Shown: positions 1 through 8,463 of the stretch, one piece after another
How positions within the stretch are numbered: the stretch's first letter is position 1
Layout of the letters: each line of letters opens with the position of its first letter
Assembly: GCA_024654535.1 (NCBI GenBank)
Contig: JANLHL010000034.1
Location: forward strand, 1-37,525
Direction: 5' to 3'
DNA: 37,525 bases
Origin: Candidatus Roizmanbacteria bacterium
GTDB taxonomy: Bacteria > Patescibacteriota > Microgenomatia > UBA1406
The notes under the pieces: model-generated
What the model saw: only the letters and a program-made list of their open reading frames with translations
The model's database searches: none
Told to the model about the DNA's origin: nothing
Made by a program: the position numbers and the translations under genes

Positions 1-183
1 TTCTTTGTCACCACCACTTTGCACCCAGTCAAGTGCGCCGGTCAAGACATAATAACCAACAATGAATCCAGCAAGGAGGAAGATTGTGCGAATTGCCCAT
101 GTTAAAAGAGAACCAAGATCTGTTGGAATACCCGCAATGGTTCCAACGCTAACCGAGCTTTGAGCAAGTAGTGTGTGTATCAT
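1..183 (-). CDS. Partial T4SS pilin-like (VirB2/TrbC-like) small membrane protein, truncated by the window edge
   Basis: Manual reverse translation from ATG at 183: MIHTLLAQSSVSVGTIAGIPTDLGSLLTWAIRTIFLLAGFIVGYYVLTGALDWVQSGGDKE...; shares the hydrophobic helix + SGGDKE signature with the 6923-7396 product. Not in the ORF track because it is truncated. Confidence 0.75.
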   Translation of the reverse strand, partial: MIHTLLAQSSVSVGTIAGIPTDLGSLLTWAIRTIFLLAGFIVGYYVLTGALDWVQSGGDKE

Positions 184-242
184 TATTGTTTTAATTAAAT
201 TAATTGTTAATACAAATGTATATGTATATACAACACTATATT

Positions 243-1934
243 TTATAAATTGTCAAGCATATATAGCTTATTGTTATACAGAAAAACGAGTCGCGTGTCT
301 TTATGGACACCAAAATACCGAGCATCCTTCAAAAGGGGATTGAATATGGAGCGTACCGTAGCTCCCTTTTTGTCTAGAACAATAACTCTTGTGTGGGTAG
401 GGTCAAGTAGATAAAGGAATGAGCTATCAGAGTCAGTATATATTGATTGTACATCGGAGAGTTGAATTTTTCCGCTTATAGAAAAATCCTCACGTACTCC
501 ACCGTTGAACTTGTAGAGGGCGTCGTTTGTTAGTAAATATACATAGTAGTCTATTGCCATCTGTTTTGCGCGAGCAAGGTCGAGCGCCGATCCGGGTTGA
601 AAGTAACTGAGTTTTGAACTGTATCCGTCCTCGACTGGGGTATATTTGTAAATTTCATCACGAGTCGCATCGAGGGTATAGATATTGCTGTTAAACGTTT
701 CTAAGCCCTTAAGAGTGCCCCAATCTTCTTTTGATACTATTTTTTCAAATGCCCCCCCCGTTTCTTTATATATGCCGTTTTTTATATCTATATAAACAAC
801 ACTGTCTTGTACCAGAGAGGCAAAAAGTGGCGTTGTCCCTGTCTTTGGCGTAAATTCATTTTTATTCTTCGTAGCAAGCTCAAGCGTATATATTTTATTA
901 CGCTTCTTATCAAGCATGACCGCAGTGCCATTTACTATGGTCATAGTGGAGATTTGCGCATCTTTATGTATCAGTTTAATATCAAAGAATAATTCCTCTT
1001 TTGATATTTGAACATTTCCAACGGTGCTTTTTGCGTCCTTTATTTTTGTGTTCAGCGTCTGTACGCTTGAGGCTTGGGAAGGGTTTAGTTTTTTACTCGT
1101 CAATTGTTTTATCTGTGTTTCAAGTTTGGTTATGTCTCCGGCAAGTTTTTGTGGATCTTTTGTTGAGCTTGCCGACAGGGCATCGACACTTTTCCCAATG
1201 GTGGTAATTGCAAGGTTTATTGATTCGTTTCTTTTTGTCTCTATCATGCCGAACACAAATTTACCAGCTACAAAGACAATTGCAATAAGTACAACGAGCG
1301 CAATAGCGCCTTTGAGGTATCGTGGCTGGATAGAAAATCGAGTCGTAACCGGTTCTATTTCAGGCTCGTTTTGTGAAACGCTCTGTTCTTCTTTCTCAAT
1401 ATACAAGACGATACAGGCGGCACCAACCTGTTGATCTTCTGGTATGTTTTCATAGAGGGCATCTGTAATGAGCTTTGGATGAGGTGCATTTTTTAAGTGA
1501 GTTTCTATTGTGGTGAGCATTTTGGTGAGCTGCGGAGTGATAAGAAAAAAAGTGGTGTTGGGTTTTATTGGTCCTTGTTTATGCTCGTTTTGAGAGCACG
1601 CGCAGTAGAGCACATTTTTGTCATGCATGAGAACACTTCCCATATTGGTTGCTACGTAAGACACGTCTTGTGATAATGAGAGAGCTGACCAGGAAACAGA
1701 AATATCTTGTTCCTCCCCGACGGCCTTTTCTATAAGTTCTACTAATGTTTGTGAGTTTGAAATGGTTAAATACAGTAGTTCAGAACGAACCTTCTCTGAT
1801 ATTGACTTAGCTTGTTCTGTTGCGTTTTCTCCAACAACTTCACCAACTATATAGACTTGTTGTTGTGCGATAAAGAAGGTGACAGAACCTTCGCCATTTT
1901 TTCCTAAGAAAATTGCATGTTTTATGTGATGCAT
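243..1934 (-). CDS. Single-TM protein with a propeller-like C-terminal domain, unknown function
   Basis: 563-aa ORF; one TM (YLKGAIALVVLIAIVFVAGKFVFG), coiled-coil-like linker, then repeated β-rich blades (e.g. SFLYLLDPTHTRVIVLDKKG). Confidence 0.75.
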   Translation of the reverse strand: MHHIKHAIFLGKNGEGSVTFFIAQQQVYIVGEVVGENATEQAKSISEKVRSELLYLTISNSQTLVELIEKAVGEEQDISVSWSALSLSQDVSYVATNMGSVLMHDKNVLYCACSQNEHKQGPIKPNTTFFLITPQLTKMLTTIETHLKNAPHPKLITDALYENIPEDQQVGAACIVLYIEKEEQSVSQNEPEIEPVTTRFSIQPRYLKGAIALVVLIAIVFVAGKFVFGMIETKRNESINLAITTIGKSVDALSASSTKDPQKLAGDITKLETQIKQLTSKKLNPSQASSVQTLNTKIKDAKSTVGNVQISKEELFFDIKLIHKDAQISTMTIVNGTAVMLDKKRNKIYTLELATKNKNEFTPKTGTTPLFASLVQDSVVYIDIKNGIYKETGGAFEKIVSKEDWGTLKGLETFNSNIYTLDATRDEIYKYTPVEDGYSSKLSYFQPGSALDLARAKQMAIDYYVYLLTNDALYKFNGGVREDFSISGKIQLSDVQSIYTDSDSSFLYLLDPTHTRVIVLDKKGATVRSIFNPLLKDARYFGVHKDTRLVFLYNNKLYMLDNL

Positions 1935-1935
1935 A

Positions 1936-2169
1936 TTAGAGTAAAAATAGTGCGTACAGTATTAATATTGTACCAATTGCAATCTGGACCCAAGCAAAAG
2001 CAAAAAGAGTACGAGTAGAAGGGGCGGTGTATGTGCGGTCTAGTTTTGTTAAGCGCTGTAAAAATATAATAGAAAAGCCAAGATACCCCACCGAAAAAAG
2101 CACACCAACTATTTTTATGGATAAACCGATAAAATCAATTGAAGCGAGCACGTTACGTAATTCTTCCAT
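1936..2169 (-). CDS. Small two-TM hypothetical membrane protein
   Basis: 77-aa ORF between co-directional genes, overlapping the upstream gene by a few nt; two hydrophobic segments. Confidence 0.6.
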   Translation of the reverse strand: MEELRNVLASIDFIGLSIKIVGVLFSVGYLGFSIIFLQRLTKLDRTYTAPSTRTLFAFAWVQIAIGTILILYALFLL

Positions 2170-2707
2170 GTTCTTGAATGAGTGTATTAATAATCTGAAC
2201 TACGAGTTCCGGTTTTGGTGTATTCATGAACTCTATATTTAGTTCTTCTCCTGCGGTTTGTACAAAAATATTACCATAGTCAAACACCGCGCTCCATATG
2301 CCAGAGGTTGTTTTCTTGATTTCTTCTATATTGCGCAAAAAAGCCGTAGATGACTCGCTGGTGAGAATCCCGTGCGTATCAACATCCATTGCCTTAAAAT
2401 TGGTAATTACTCCAATGTTAAAATACCAAATAAAGAATTTTGTTATAAGAAATGAAAACGTAAAGCCATACCAAGCTAATATAATGAATGTAATTTGTGT
2501 TGAAGAAAAAGGGAGCGAAGCTAGAAACGGTACGAGAAAGAAGGGAGTTATAATAAGAACCAGCGTGCTTAAAAGCCATGGAAATTGTGTTATGGGATGC
2601 TCTCTCACTATAAGGTGCACAACTTCTTTGTTTTCCTGTGTAGAAAAGCGGAAATCAGGATTGAGGCTGAGCGAATTGAGATAAAATGTCTGACGACGAC
2701 TATCCAT
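2153..2707 (-). CDS. Membrane protein with PH-like (YdbS/bPH2-like) domain
   Basis: Two TM helices followed by a β-rich domain (FNIGVITNFKAMDVDTHGILTSESSTAFLRNIEEIKKTTSG...). Start at MDSRRQ (2707) preferred over the longer ORF because a TATACT box lies 6 nt upstream. Confidence 0.65.
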   Translation of the reverse strand: MDSRRQTFYLNSLSLNPDFRFSTQENKEVVHLIVREHPITQFPWLLSTLVLIITPFFLVPFLASLPFSSTQITFIILAWYGFTFSFLITKFFIWYFNIGVITNFKAMDVDTHGILTSESSTAFLRNIEEIKKTTSGIWSAVFDYGNIFVQTAGEELNIEFMNTPKPELVVQIINTLIQEHGRIT

Positions 2708-2948
2708 ACGAGTAGTATACAGTATTATTGTACAGAGAATGTCAAAAAACCCCCCCATGTTGACATGGAGAGCAGGGTGTCGTACAATATGAAACATATC
2801 TATTACTAGTTGCAGAACAGAGCAACAGAAAATTTAATACTATTTATGGAGCATATTGATAACCCAATTTTTTACCGGGAATGTATGTTTCGCCTTTCTT
2901 TTGTGGGGCAAAGTAGTGAATAAACTCTGACTGCACCACACTTAACAC

Positions 2949-4409
2949 ATGTTACAGGTACTAACAAAATTATTTCCCCAGTTATATAAAACAAGAGACC
3001 AGATTCTAGATGATGCTCGTGCACAAGCGCAGGAGATTACTTCGCGTGCAAGGAAAGATGCGGTGGTTTGGAGAGAAAAAGAGGAAGAACGTCTTGCTAG
3101 CCTCACTAAGCAGACGCTTGAACTTGAAAAAAAAGTAATGCTCGAAAAGGACGAGCATAAAGAAAAAGAGCGACAGATAGAAGAGAAAAAGGCACAGATA
3201 GCAAAACTGCAAGAAGAAATACTTCTTGAAAAAACCTCGATTGATAAAAAGCGTGATGAGTTAGTGGTTCGATTTGAAAAATTAACCCACATGACTGCTG
3301 ATGAAGCGCGAAGTACGCTATTGAGTTTTTGGGAAAAGAAACTTCAGGCTGACATTTCTCGACGTATTAGGGAAGCGGAGGAACAAATACAAAAAGAATC
3401 AGAAGAAAAGGCAAAAGAAATATTGGTACAAGCGATGCGTTACGGCGTGACCGATTATGTTAGCGAATATACACTATCAACGGTACTTTTGCCAGGAGAC
3501 GATTATAAAGGTCGTATTATCGGAAAAGAAGGTCGGAATATTCGTTCGTTTGAACTCGCGACGGGGGTTGAGGTTGATTTGGATGAAGACGGCGTTGTGA
3601 AGCTTTCTTCATTTGACTCGGTCAAAAGAGAGGTTGCGCGTGTATCTCTCGAAAAATTAATTAAAGATGGAAGAATTCAACCTTCTCGTATAGAAGAGGT
3701 TGTTAAGAAAACCCAAGAAGAAGTTGACAAGCTTATTTATAAAGCTGGGGAGAAACTATGTCAAGATTTAAACGTGTACAATTTACCTACAGAGATAATT
3801 GGACTTCTTGGACGATATAAATACCGTTTTTCCTTTGGACAAAACATGATTCAGCACACACTTGAGGAAACACAAATTGGTGTTGCGCTTGCACATGAAC
3901 TGAAGGCAGATGTCAATATTGTTCGGCTCGCGTGTCTATTACACGATATTGGTAAGGTTATTAACGATAAAGAAGGATCTCATATTCAACTTGGTGTTGA
4001 CTTGTTAAAACGCTATGGATTCCCTGAGAAAATAATAAACGCGGTTGCCTCTCATCACGAAGACACCGAGTTTGATTCGGTAGAAGCGGTTATTGTATAT
4101 CTGGCAGATGCCATATCGGGTGGCCGTCCAGGTGCACGTCGTGAGGATGTCACTGCGTATATTCAGCGCATGCAGGCAATGGAAGATATGATAAAAAAAC
4201 AAGAAGGGGTTCGCGATGTCTATGTCCTTCAGGCTGGGCGCGAAGTACGTGTTATCGTCAATCCAGAAAAACTAACCGACGACGAAACGGTTATATTAAA
4301 CGACAAAATTCGAGATGAATTGGCGAAACATTTTGCCATGATTCCTGGACAGCTCAAAATTACTGCAATTCGTGAATTTCGCACTGTCACAAAAACCAGA
4401 ACAACATAA
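2949..4409 (+). CDS. rny: Ribonuclease Y (KH + HD domains)
   Basis: GRIIGKEGRNIRSFE (KH), LLHDIGKVINDKEGSHIQLG (HD), ISGGRPGARREDVTAYIQRM; N-terminal coiled coil. Confidence 0.95.
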   Translation: MLQVLTKLFPQLYKTRDQILDDARAQAQEITSRARKDAVVWREKEEERLASLTKQTLELEKKVMLEKDEHKEKERQIEEKKAQIAKLQEEILLEKTSIDKKRDELVVRFEKLTHMTADEARSTLLSFWEKKLQADISRRIREAEEQIQKESEEKAKEILVQAMRYGVTDYVSEYTLSTVLLPGDDYKGRIIGKEGRNIRSFELATGVEVDLDEDGVVKLSSFDSVKREVARVSLEKLIKDGRIQPSRIEEVVKKTQEEVDKLIYKAGEKLCQDLNVYNLPTEIIGLLGRYKYRFSFGQNMIQHTLEETQIGVALAHELKADVNIVRLACLLHDIGKVINDKEGSHIQLGVDLLKRYGFPEKIINAVASHHEDTEFDSVEAVIVYLADAISGGRPGARREDVTAYIQRMQAMEDMIKKQEGVRDVYVLQAGREVRVIVNPEKLTDDETVILNDKIRDELAKHFAMIPGQLKITAIREFRTVTKTRTT

Positions 4410-4477
4410 CTTCTTTTTAACGAACTTATAGACATAGTTGGGTATAGATTGTTATGATAGGCTCTAATAAATACGGG

Positions 4478-4505
4478 TTGACACAAAAAGACAAACGTCT
4501 ATAAT
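4478..4505 (+). promoter_or_regulatory. Consensus sigma70-type promoter for the HU gene
   Basis: TTGACA (4478-4483) - 16 nt - TATAAT (4500-4505), followed by AAAGGAGGT RBS and ATG at 4531. Confidence 0.85.
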
Positions 4506-4530
4506 GACCTCAGAAAGGAGGTGGGGAATA

Positions 4531-4803
4531 ATGACAAAACAAGATTTAGTCGCGCAAGTAGCGAAGAAGGCTGGTCTCTCGATGAGAGCAGCAAAGATGG
4601 CAGTAGATACCGTATTTGGTGCTATTGCTGACGCAATGAAACGTGGCGACAAAGTGGTCGTAACCGGATTCGGAACTTTTGTAGTCCGAAAAAGAGCTGC
4701 GAGAAAAGGAAGAAATCCGCAAACAGGGGCGGAAATCCAAATTCCAGCAACCCAAACTCCTGGCTTTACCGCAGGTAAAAGCCTGAAGAGAATGGTGAAA
4801 TAA
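4531..4803 (+). CDS. HU family DNA-binding protein
   Basis: MTKQDLVAQVAKKAGLSMRAAKMAVDTVFGAIADAMKRGDKVVVTGFGTFVVRKRAARKGRNPQTGAEIQIPATQTPGFTAGKSLK; start chosen by the RBS. Confidence 0.95.
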   Translation: MTKQDLVAQVAKKAGLSMRAAKMAVDTVFGAIADAMKRGDKVVVTGFGTFVVRKRAARKGRNPQTGAEIQIPATQTPGFTAGKSLKRMVK

Positions 4804-4814
4804 TCGAAACTATT

Positions 4815-4863
4815 CCGATCCTACGCAGACGCTCAGTGCGTTTGGGGAGGATCGGATTTTTTT
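4815..4863 (+). terminator. Rho-independent terminator after HU
   Basis: Stem CCGATCCT (4815-4822) / AGGATCGG (4848-4855) followed by a T-rich run. Confidence 0.85.
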
Positions 4864-4866
4864 GCT

Positions 4867-4895
4867 TTGATTTTTTATATTTCAGCTGCTATACT
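4867..4895 (+). promoter_or_regulatory. Putative sigma70-type promoter of the S1-domain gene
   Basis: TTGATT (4867-4872) - 17 nt - TATACT (4890-4895); RBS AAAGGAG downstream. Confidence 0.65.
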
Positions 4896-4925
4896 ACGGA
4901 TACAGAAAAGGAGAACATATGACAA

Positions 4926-6008
4926 ATGCCTACCACACCTACACACAGTAAACCTTCCTCCATGGAGGAATTGCTCAGGCTCGGTCCCACTCTCCCGCAA
5001 GTAAAAAGAGGCGACGTTATGACGGGTACTATTGTGTCCCTGTCTAAAAAAGAAGTGTTGTTTAATATAGGTTGGAAAACGCAAGGAATTTTAGTACAAC
5101 CAGAAACAAAAGAGCTCTCCACGTTTCAAAAATATCTTTCGGTTGGTCAAAAAGTCCCAGTAAAGATAATAACACTTGAGGCAAAAGGCGGTTTCCCAGT
5201 CGTGTCACTTCAACACTTTTTTGAGCAAGGTAAGTGGGATATTTTGGCAGATCATTACAAAAATGAGAAAACAATTGAGGTTGAAGTAAAAACAAAAGGC
5301 AAGGGCGGATTGTTTATAGAGGTAATGGGAATTAGGGGTGTTATTCCAAAGATTCAACTTACCCGAGAATTTATGCAAAATCCAGATTCGCTCTACAGCA
5401 AAAAAGTAAACGTAAAAATTCTCGAAGTAGACAAAGAAAAAAACAGACTTGTTGTTTCTCAGAAAGCTGCTGCTCTTGGGTTAACACAATCGAAACTAAA
5501 AAAACTATTTGAGCAAGTAAAAGAGGGTGAAACCTACGACTGTAAGGTTATAGGCTTTTCTGATTTCGGCATCTTTTGCGAGGTGAATGGAATAGAAGGA
5601 CTTATTCATATATCTGAAATATCGTGGAAAAAAGTAAGTGATCCAAAAACATACGCAAAAGAGGGCAGTACCATAAAAGCAATGGTTCTCAAAAAGAATG
5701 AGCACGACTATAAACTGACGCTTTCGCTTAAAAGATTGGAACAGGATCCGTGGGATGAGATTGAGACGAAGTATCCTAAAGATGTCGAGTTTAAAGGTAT
5801 GGTAACGCGAAAAGAGGCATATGGATATTTTGTACGACTTGAGCCGGGAATAGAAGGACTTATTCATAATTCAAAAATAAACACAGATACGACTATAGAT
5901 GTAAATAAAAACATCGCGGTCTACATTGAACGAATAGATAAAAAAAACAGAAAGATGAGCTTGGTACCTGCAAGTACCAATTCTGACAAGCCCCTCATGT
6001 ACCGCTAA
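4926..6008 (+). CDS. rpsA: S1 RNA-binding domain protein (30S ribosomal protein S1-like, four S1 repeats)
   Basis: Repeated S1 signatures: GTIVSLSKKEVLFNIGWKTQGIL, GLFIEVMGIRGVIPKIQL, CKVIGFSDFGIFCEVNGIEGLIHISEIS, FKGMVTRKEAYGYFVRLEPGIEGLIHNSKI. Confidence 0.88.
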   Translation: MPTTPTHSKPSSMEELLRLGPTLPQVKRGDVMTGTIVSLSKKEVLFNIGWKTQGILVQPETKELSTFQKYLSVGQKVPVKIITLEAKGGFPVVSLQHFFEQGKWDILADHYKNEKTIEVEVKTKGKGGLFIEVMGIRGVIPKIQLTREFMQNPDSLYSKKVNVKILEVDKEKNRLVVSQKAAALGLTQSKLKKLFEQVKEGETYDCKVIGFSDFGIFCEVNGIEGLIHISEISWKKVSDPKTYAKEGSTIKAMVLKKNEHDYKLTLSLKRLEQDPWDEIETKYPKDVEFKGMVTRKEAYGYFVRLEPGIEGLIHNSKINTDTTIDVNKNIAVYIERIDKKNRKMSLVPASTNSDKPLMYR

Positions 6009-6041
6009 GCTTCTTTTGTCTCTTTTTTACTCACTTTCGCG

Positions 6042-6070
6042 TTGACACTAAGCGCTGTTTGTACTAGAGT
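6042..6070 (+). promoter_or_regulatory. Putative promoter of the tandem pilin-like cluster
   Basis: TTGACA (6042-6047) - 17 nt - TAGAGT (6065-6070), 6 nt from ATG 6077. Confidence 0.6.
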
Positions 6071-6076
6071 AATGAC

Positions 6077-6367
6077 ATGTACCTTGCCCAAGTAGAAATA
6101 AATAAAGTATTTGCACCCGCTGCAAACTTTACTTCTGTCGGGAGCCTCATTAATCTTGTCATACGGTTGATTAGTTTGGGCGCTGGTGCGATGTTTATGT
6201 TTACTATGGTTTACGCATCCTATCAATATATTACGTCGGATGGAGAAGAAGAGAAGATCAATAAAGCCAAAAAAGCCTTTGTGAGCAGTAGTATTGGGAT
6301 GATATTAGTAGTTGTTGCCTATTGGGCTGTGCAAATCATAGCCCGATACATGGGCCTTGTTTTTTAA
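6077..6367 (+). CDS. T4SS pilin-like membrane protein
   Basis: Two TM helices separated by a charged SDGEEEKINKAKK loop; T4SS_pilin/TrbC-like layout. Confidence 0.75.
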   Translation: MYLAQVEINKVFAPAANFTSVGSLINLVIRLISLGAGAMFMFTMVYASYQYITSDGEEEKINKAKKAFVSSSIGMILVVVAYWAVQIIARYMGLVF

Positions 6368-6368
6368 T

Positions 6369-6914
6369 ATGGAACATTTTTTAGCTGAAGTTCCTGCATG
6401 GGTAGGAACGATAAACCCTCCGACCGGTGGAGGAGATTATAGCACGGGTTTGGTCCCGTTTATTAATGGTGGAATTCGATTGGTGTTTGTTGGCCTGGGG
6501 CTTTTTGCACTCTTAGAGTTTGTGCTTGCAGCGTATCATATGATCAATTCTCAAGGAGATAGCAAAAATCTTGAAAAGGCAAGAAAAATGATAACCAATA
6601 GTGCTATTGGGCTGATATTTCTTACTATGACGTTTATTTTTGGTGCGATCATAGGGACAGTTTTTTTCGGTCGATGGGATTTTATACTCGATCCAGCAGA
6701 AACAATAAACTGTACCATAGTTGAAAAAAGAGCGCGAATGCTGGGTTGTACGGACACTGATATTAAGACTGGACTCAAAGCTATTCAAGATAAAACAGCA
6801 GGGTTTACCTGCTCTGATGTTATACTTAAAATTAAAGACTGCACTGATGAAGACTTGAAAACGAAAGTTCCATCTTGCACGATGCCGGCATTAAATAGCG
6901 TTACTTGTCCATAA
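6369..6914 (+). CDS. T4SS pilin-like membrane protein with a six-cysteine C-terminal extension
   Basis: Two TM helices with NSQGDSKNLEKARKMITNSAIGL loop; C-terminus contains six Cys. Start MEHFL at 6369. Confidence 0.72.
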   Translation: MEHFLAEVPAWVGTINPPTGGGDYSTGLVPFINGGIRLVFVGLGLFALLEFVLAAYHMINSQGDSKNLEKARKMITNSAIGLIFLTMTFIFGAIIGTVFFGRWDFILDPAETINCTIVEKRARMLGCTDTDIKTGLKAIQDKTAGFTCSDVILKIKDCTDEDLKTKVPSCTMPALNSVTCP

Positions 6915-6922
6915 ATAAAAAT

Positions 6923-7396
6923 ATGAAATACCTTGCACAAATAGGAAGCGGCCTCCCTGGCAACGTAGGGTCAGATTTTCAACTTACCTTAGGGAGTATC
7001 ATAAGTACGTTTGTACGCTATGCTCTTCTTATAGGAGGTTTTTTTGTTGCCTACCAGCTTTTTAATGGGGCGTTGCAGTGGGTGCTGTCTGGAGGTGACA
7101 AAGAAAAACTCACAAAGGCACGTCAGATGATGACGAATTCTCTGATAGGGCTTATCATTTTGTTTTCGGTATGGACAATTTTCTTACTTATTACCGGCGA
7201 TATCTTAGGAATCTTTAGACGGTCTCCAGATGGAGGAATACGATTTGAACTACCCTATTTATTTGATCAGGGAGCTAATACTGGGCAACCGCCAACATCC
7301 ACACCAATCCCAGCCGCGACACCTACGAATATTCCAACACCAACACCAACACCAACTGGTGGTCACGGTATCCCCCTAGGTCCTGTTGTTACTTAA
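6923..7396 (+). CDS. T4SS pilin-like membrane protein with Pro/Thr-rich C-terminal tail
   Basis: MKYLAQIG..., LSGGDKEKLTKARQMMTNSLIGLIILFSVW; tail PPTSTPIPAATPTNIPTPTPTPTGG. ATG at 6923 preferred over TTG at 6905. Confidence 0.75.
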   Translation: MKYLAQIGSGLPGNVGSDFQLTLGSIISTFVRYALLIGGFFVAYQLFNGALQWVLSGGDKEKLTKARQMMTNSLIGLIILFSVWTIFLLITGDILGIFRRSPDGGIRFELPYLFDQGANTGQPPTSTPIPAATPTNIPTPTPTPTGGHGIPLGPVVT

Positions 7397-8350
7397 TTAT
7401 TGGAGATTCTTGACAGTGATTTCGTTTATCTCACGCAGCGCTTCTTTGCTATGAAATGCATTATGGGGTGTTATGATGACATTGGGCATATCTTGAAGTA
7501 CGTGTCCAAGGAGCATTTTTTTTGCAGATATTAAATCTATGAACTGGCTACTGAGAAGTTCTCGCTCTTCTTTAATAATACCCTCTTCTTCAAGTACATC
7601 AACGCCAGCACCACCGATAAGGTTGTTTTGAAGGGCATAAACAAGAGCTTCCGTTTCTACAATTGGGCCACGAGCGGTATTTATAAGAAACGATCCTTTT
7701 TTCATGAGGGAAATATTATCTTTGTTGATGAGGTGATGTGTTTCTGGCGTCAACGGTAAGTGGATGGTTATAATATCTGCTTTTTGTAGCACCTGTTCTA
7801 AAGGGGCGAATGTAATGTTCTGTATATCTTTTGGTTTTCTATTAAATGCAAGGACATTCATTCCAAAGCCATGTGCTATTTCCGATACCCGAACCCCAAT
7901 ATTGCCTATACCCAATATGCCAAGCGTCTTGCCGTAAAGCTCAAAACCAACGAGTCCTTCGTTTGAAAAATCACTTTTTTTCGTTCGTTCAATCGACTCA
8001 GGAATTCTGCGTGATAGTGCAAGTATGAGTGCAAAGGCATGTTCTGCAACGGTGTTTATGCCATAGGTTGGTACGTTGAAAACGCGAATTTTATGATTAT
8101 TACAAAAATCAGTATCTATGTGGTCCATACCTGTTGAGCGTGTTGTGACGGTGCGTACTTTAGGAAGCTGTGCGAGCGTTTCTGCATCCAGTTTTGAGTA
8201 GATAAACACACTGATTGCATCTGCATTCACTGCTTTTTTCGCGTTCTCACATCGTAGTGGTTCTGAAAAAAAGGATAGCGTGTGGTTTGCTAGATGCTTT
8301 TCAAAATATCTTTTTTCCCATGGTTCTATTTCAAAGAAAGCTATGTGCAT
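7397..8350 (-). CDS. D-isomer-specific 2-hydroxyacid dehydrogenase (NAD-binding)
   Basis: GKTLGILGIGNIGVRVSEIAHGFGMNVLAFNRKP (Rossmann), DIITIHLPLTPETHHLINKDNISLMKKGSFLINTARGPIVETEAL, PNVIITPHNAFHSKEAL. Confidence 0.9.
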   Translation of the reverse strand: MHIAFFEIEPWEKRYFEKHLANHTLSFFSEPLRCENAKKAVNADAISVFIYSKLDAETLAQLPKVRTVTTRSTGMDHIDTDFCNNHKIRVFNVPTYGINTVAEHAFALILALSRRIPESIERTKKSDFSNEGLVGFELYGKTLGILGIGNIGVRVSEIAHGFGMNVLAFNRKPKDIQNITFAPLEQVLQKADIITIHLPLTPETHHLINKDNISLMKKGSFLINTARGPIVETEALVYALQNNLIGGAGVDVLEEEGIIKEERELLSSQFIDLISAKKMLLGHVLQDMPNVIITPHNAFHSKEALREINEITVKNLQ

Positions 8351-8463
8351 ACGATACAGTATACCGCTCCTATCCTTTCCTGTAAACAAAGAGTAATCAC
8401 AAAAAATACTTACGTGAGATGGTCGGTATGCTTTCTTACGTAATTTGAGGTATACTTGAAGTC

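Noticed and set aside
1024-1434. 136-aa plus-strand ORF antisense to the 563-aa gene
   Set aside because: Lies entirely within a convincing minus-strand ORF; composition looks like a shadow ORF.
2942-3292. 116-aa Ser/Phe/Cys-rich ORF antisense to rny
   Set aside because: Composition (SSSFSLQTTASF...) is the mirror of the lysine/glutamate-rich RNase Y coiled coil; a shadow ORF.
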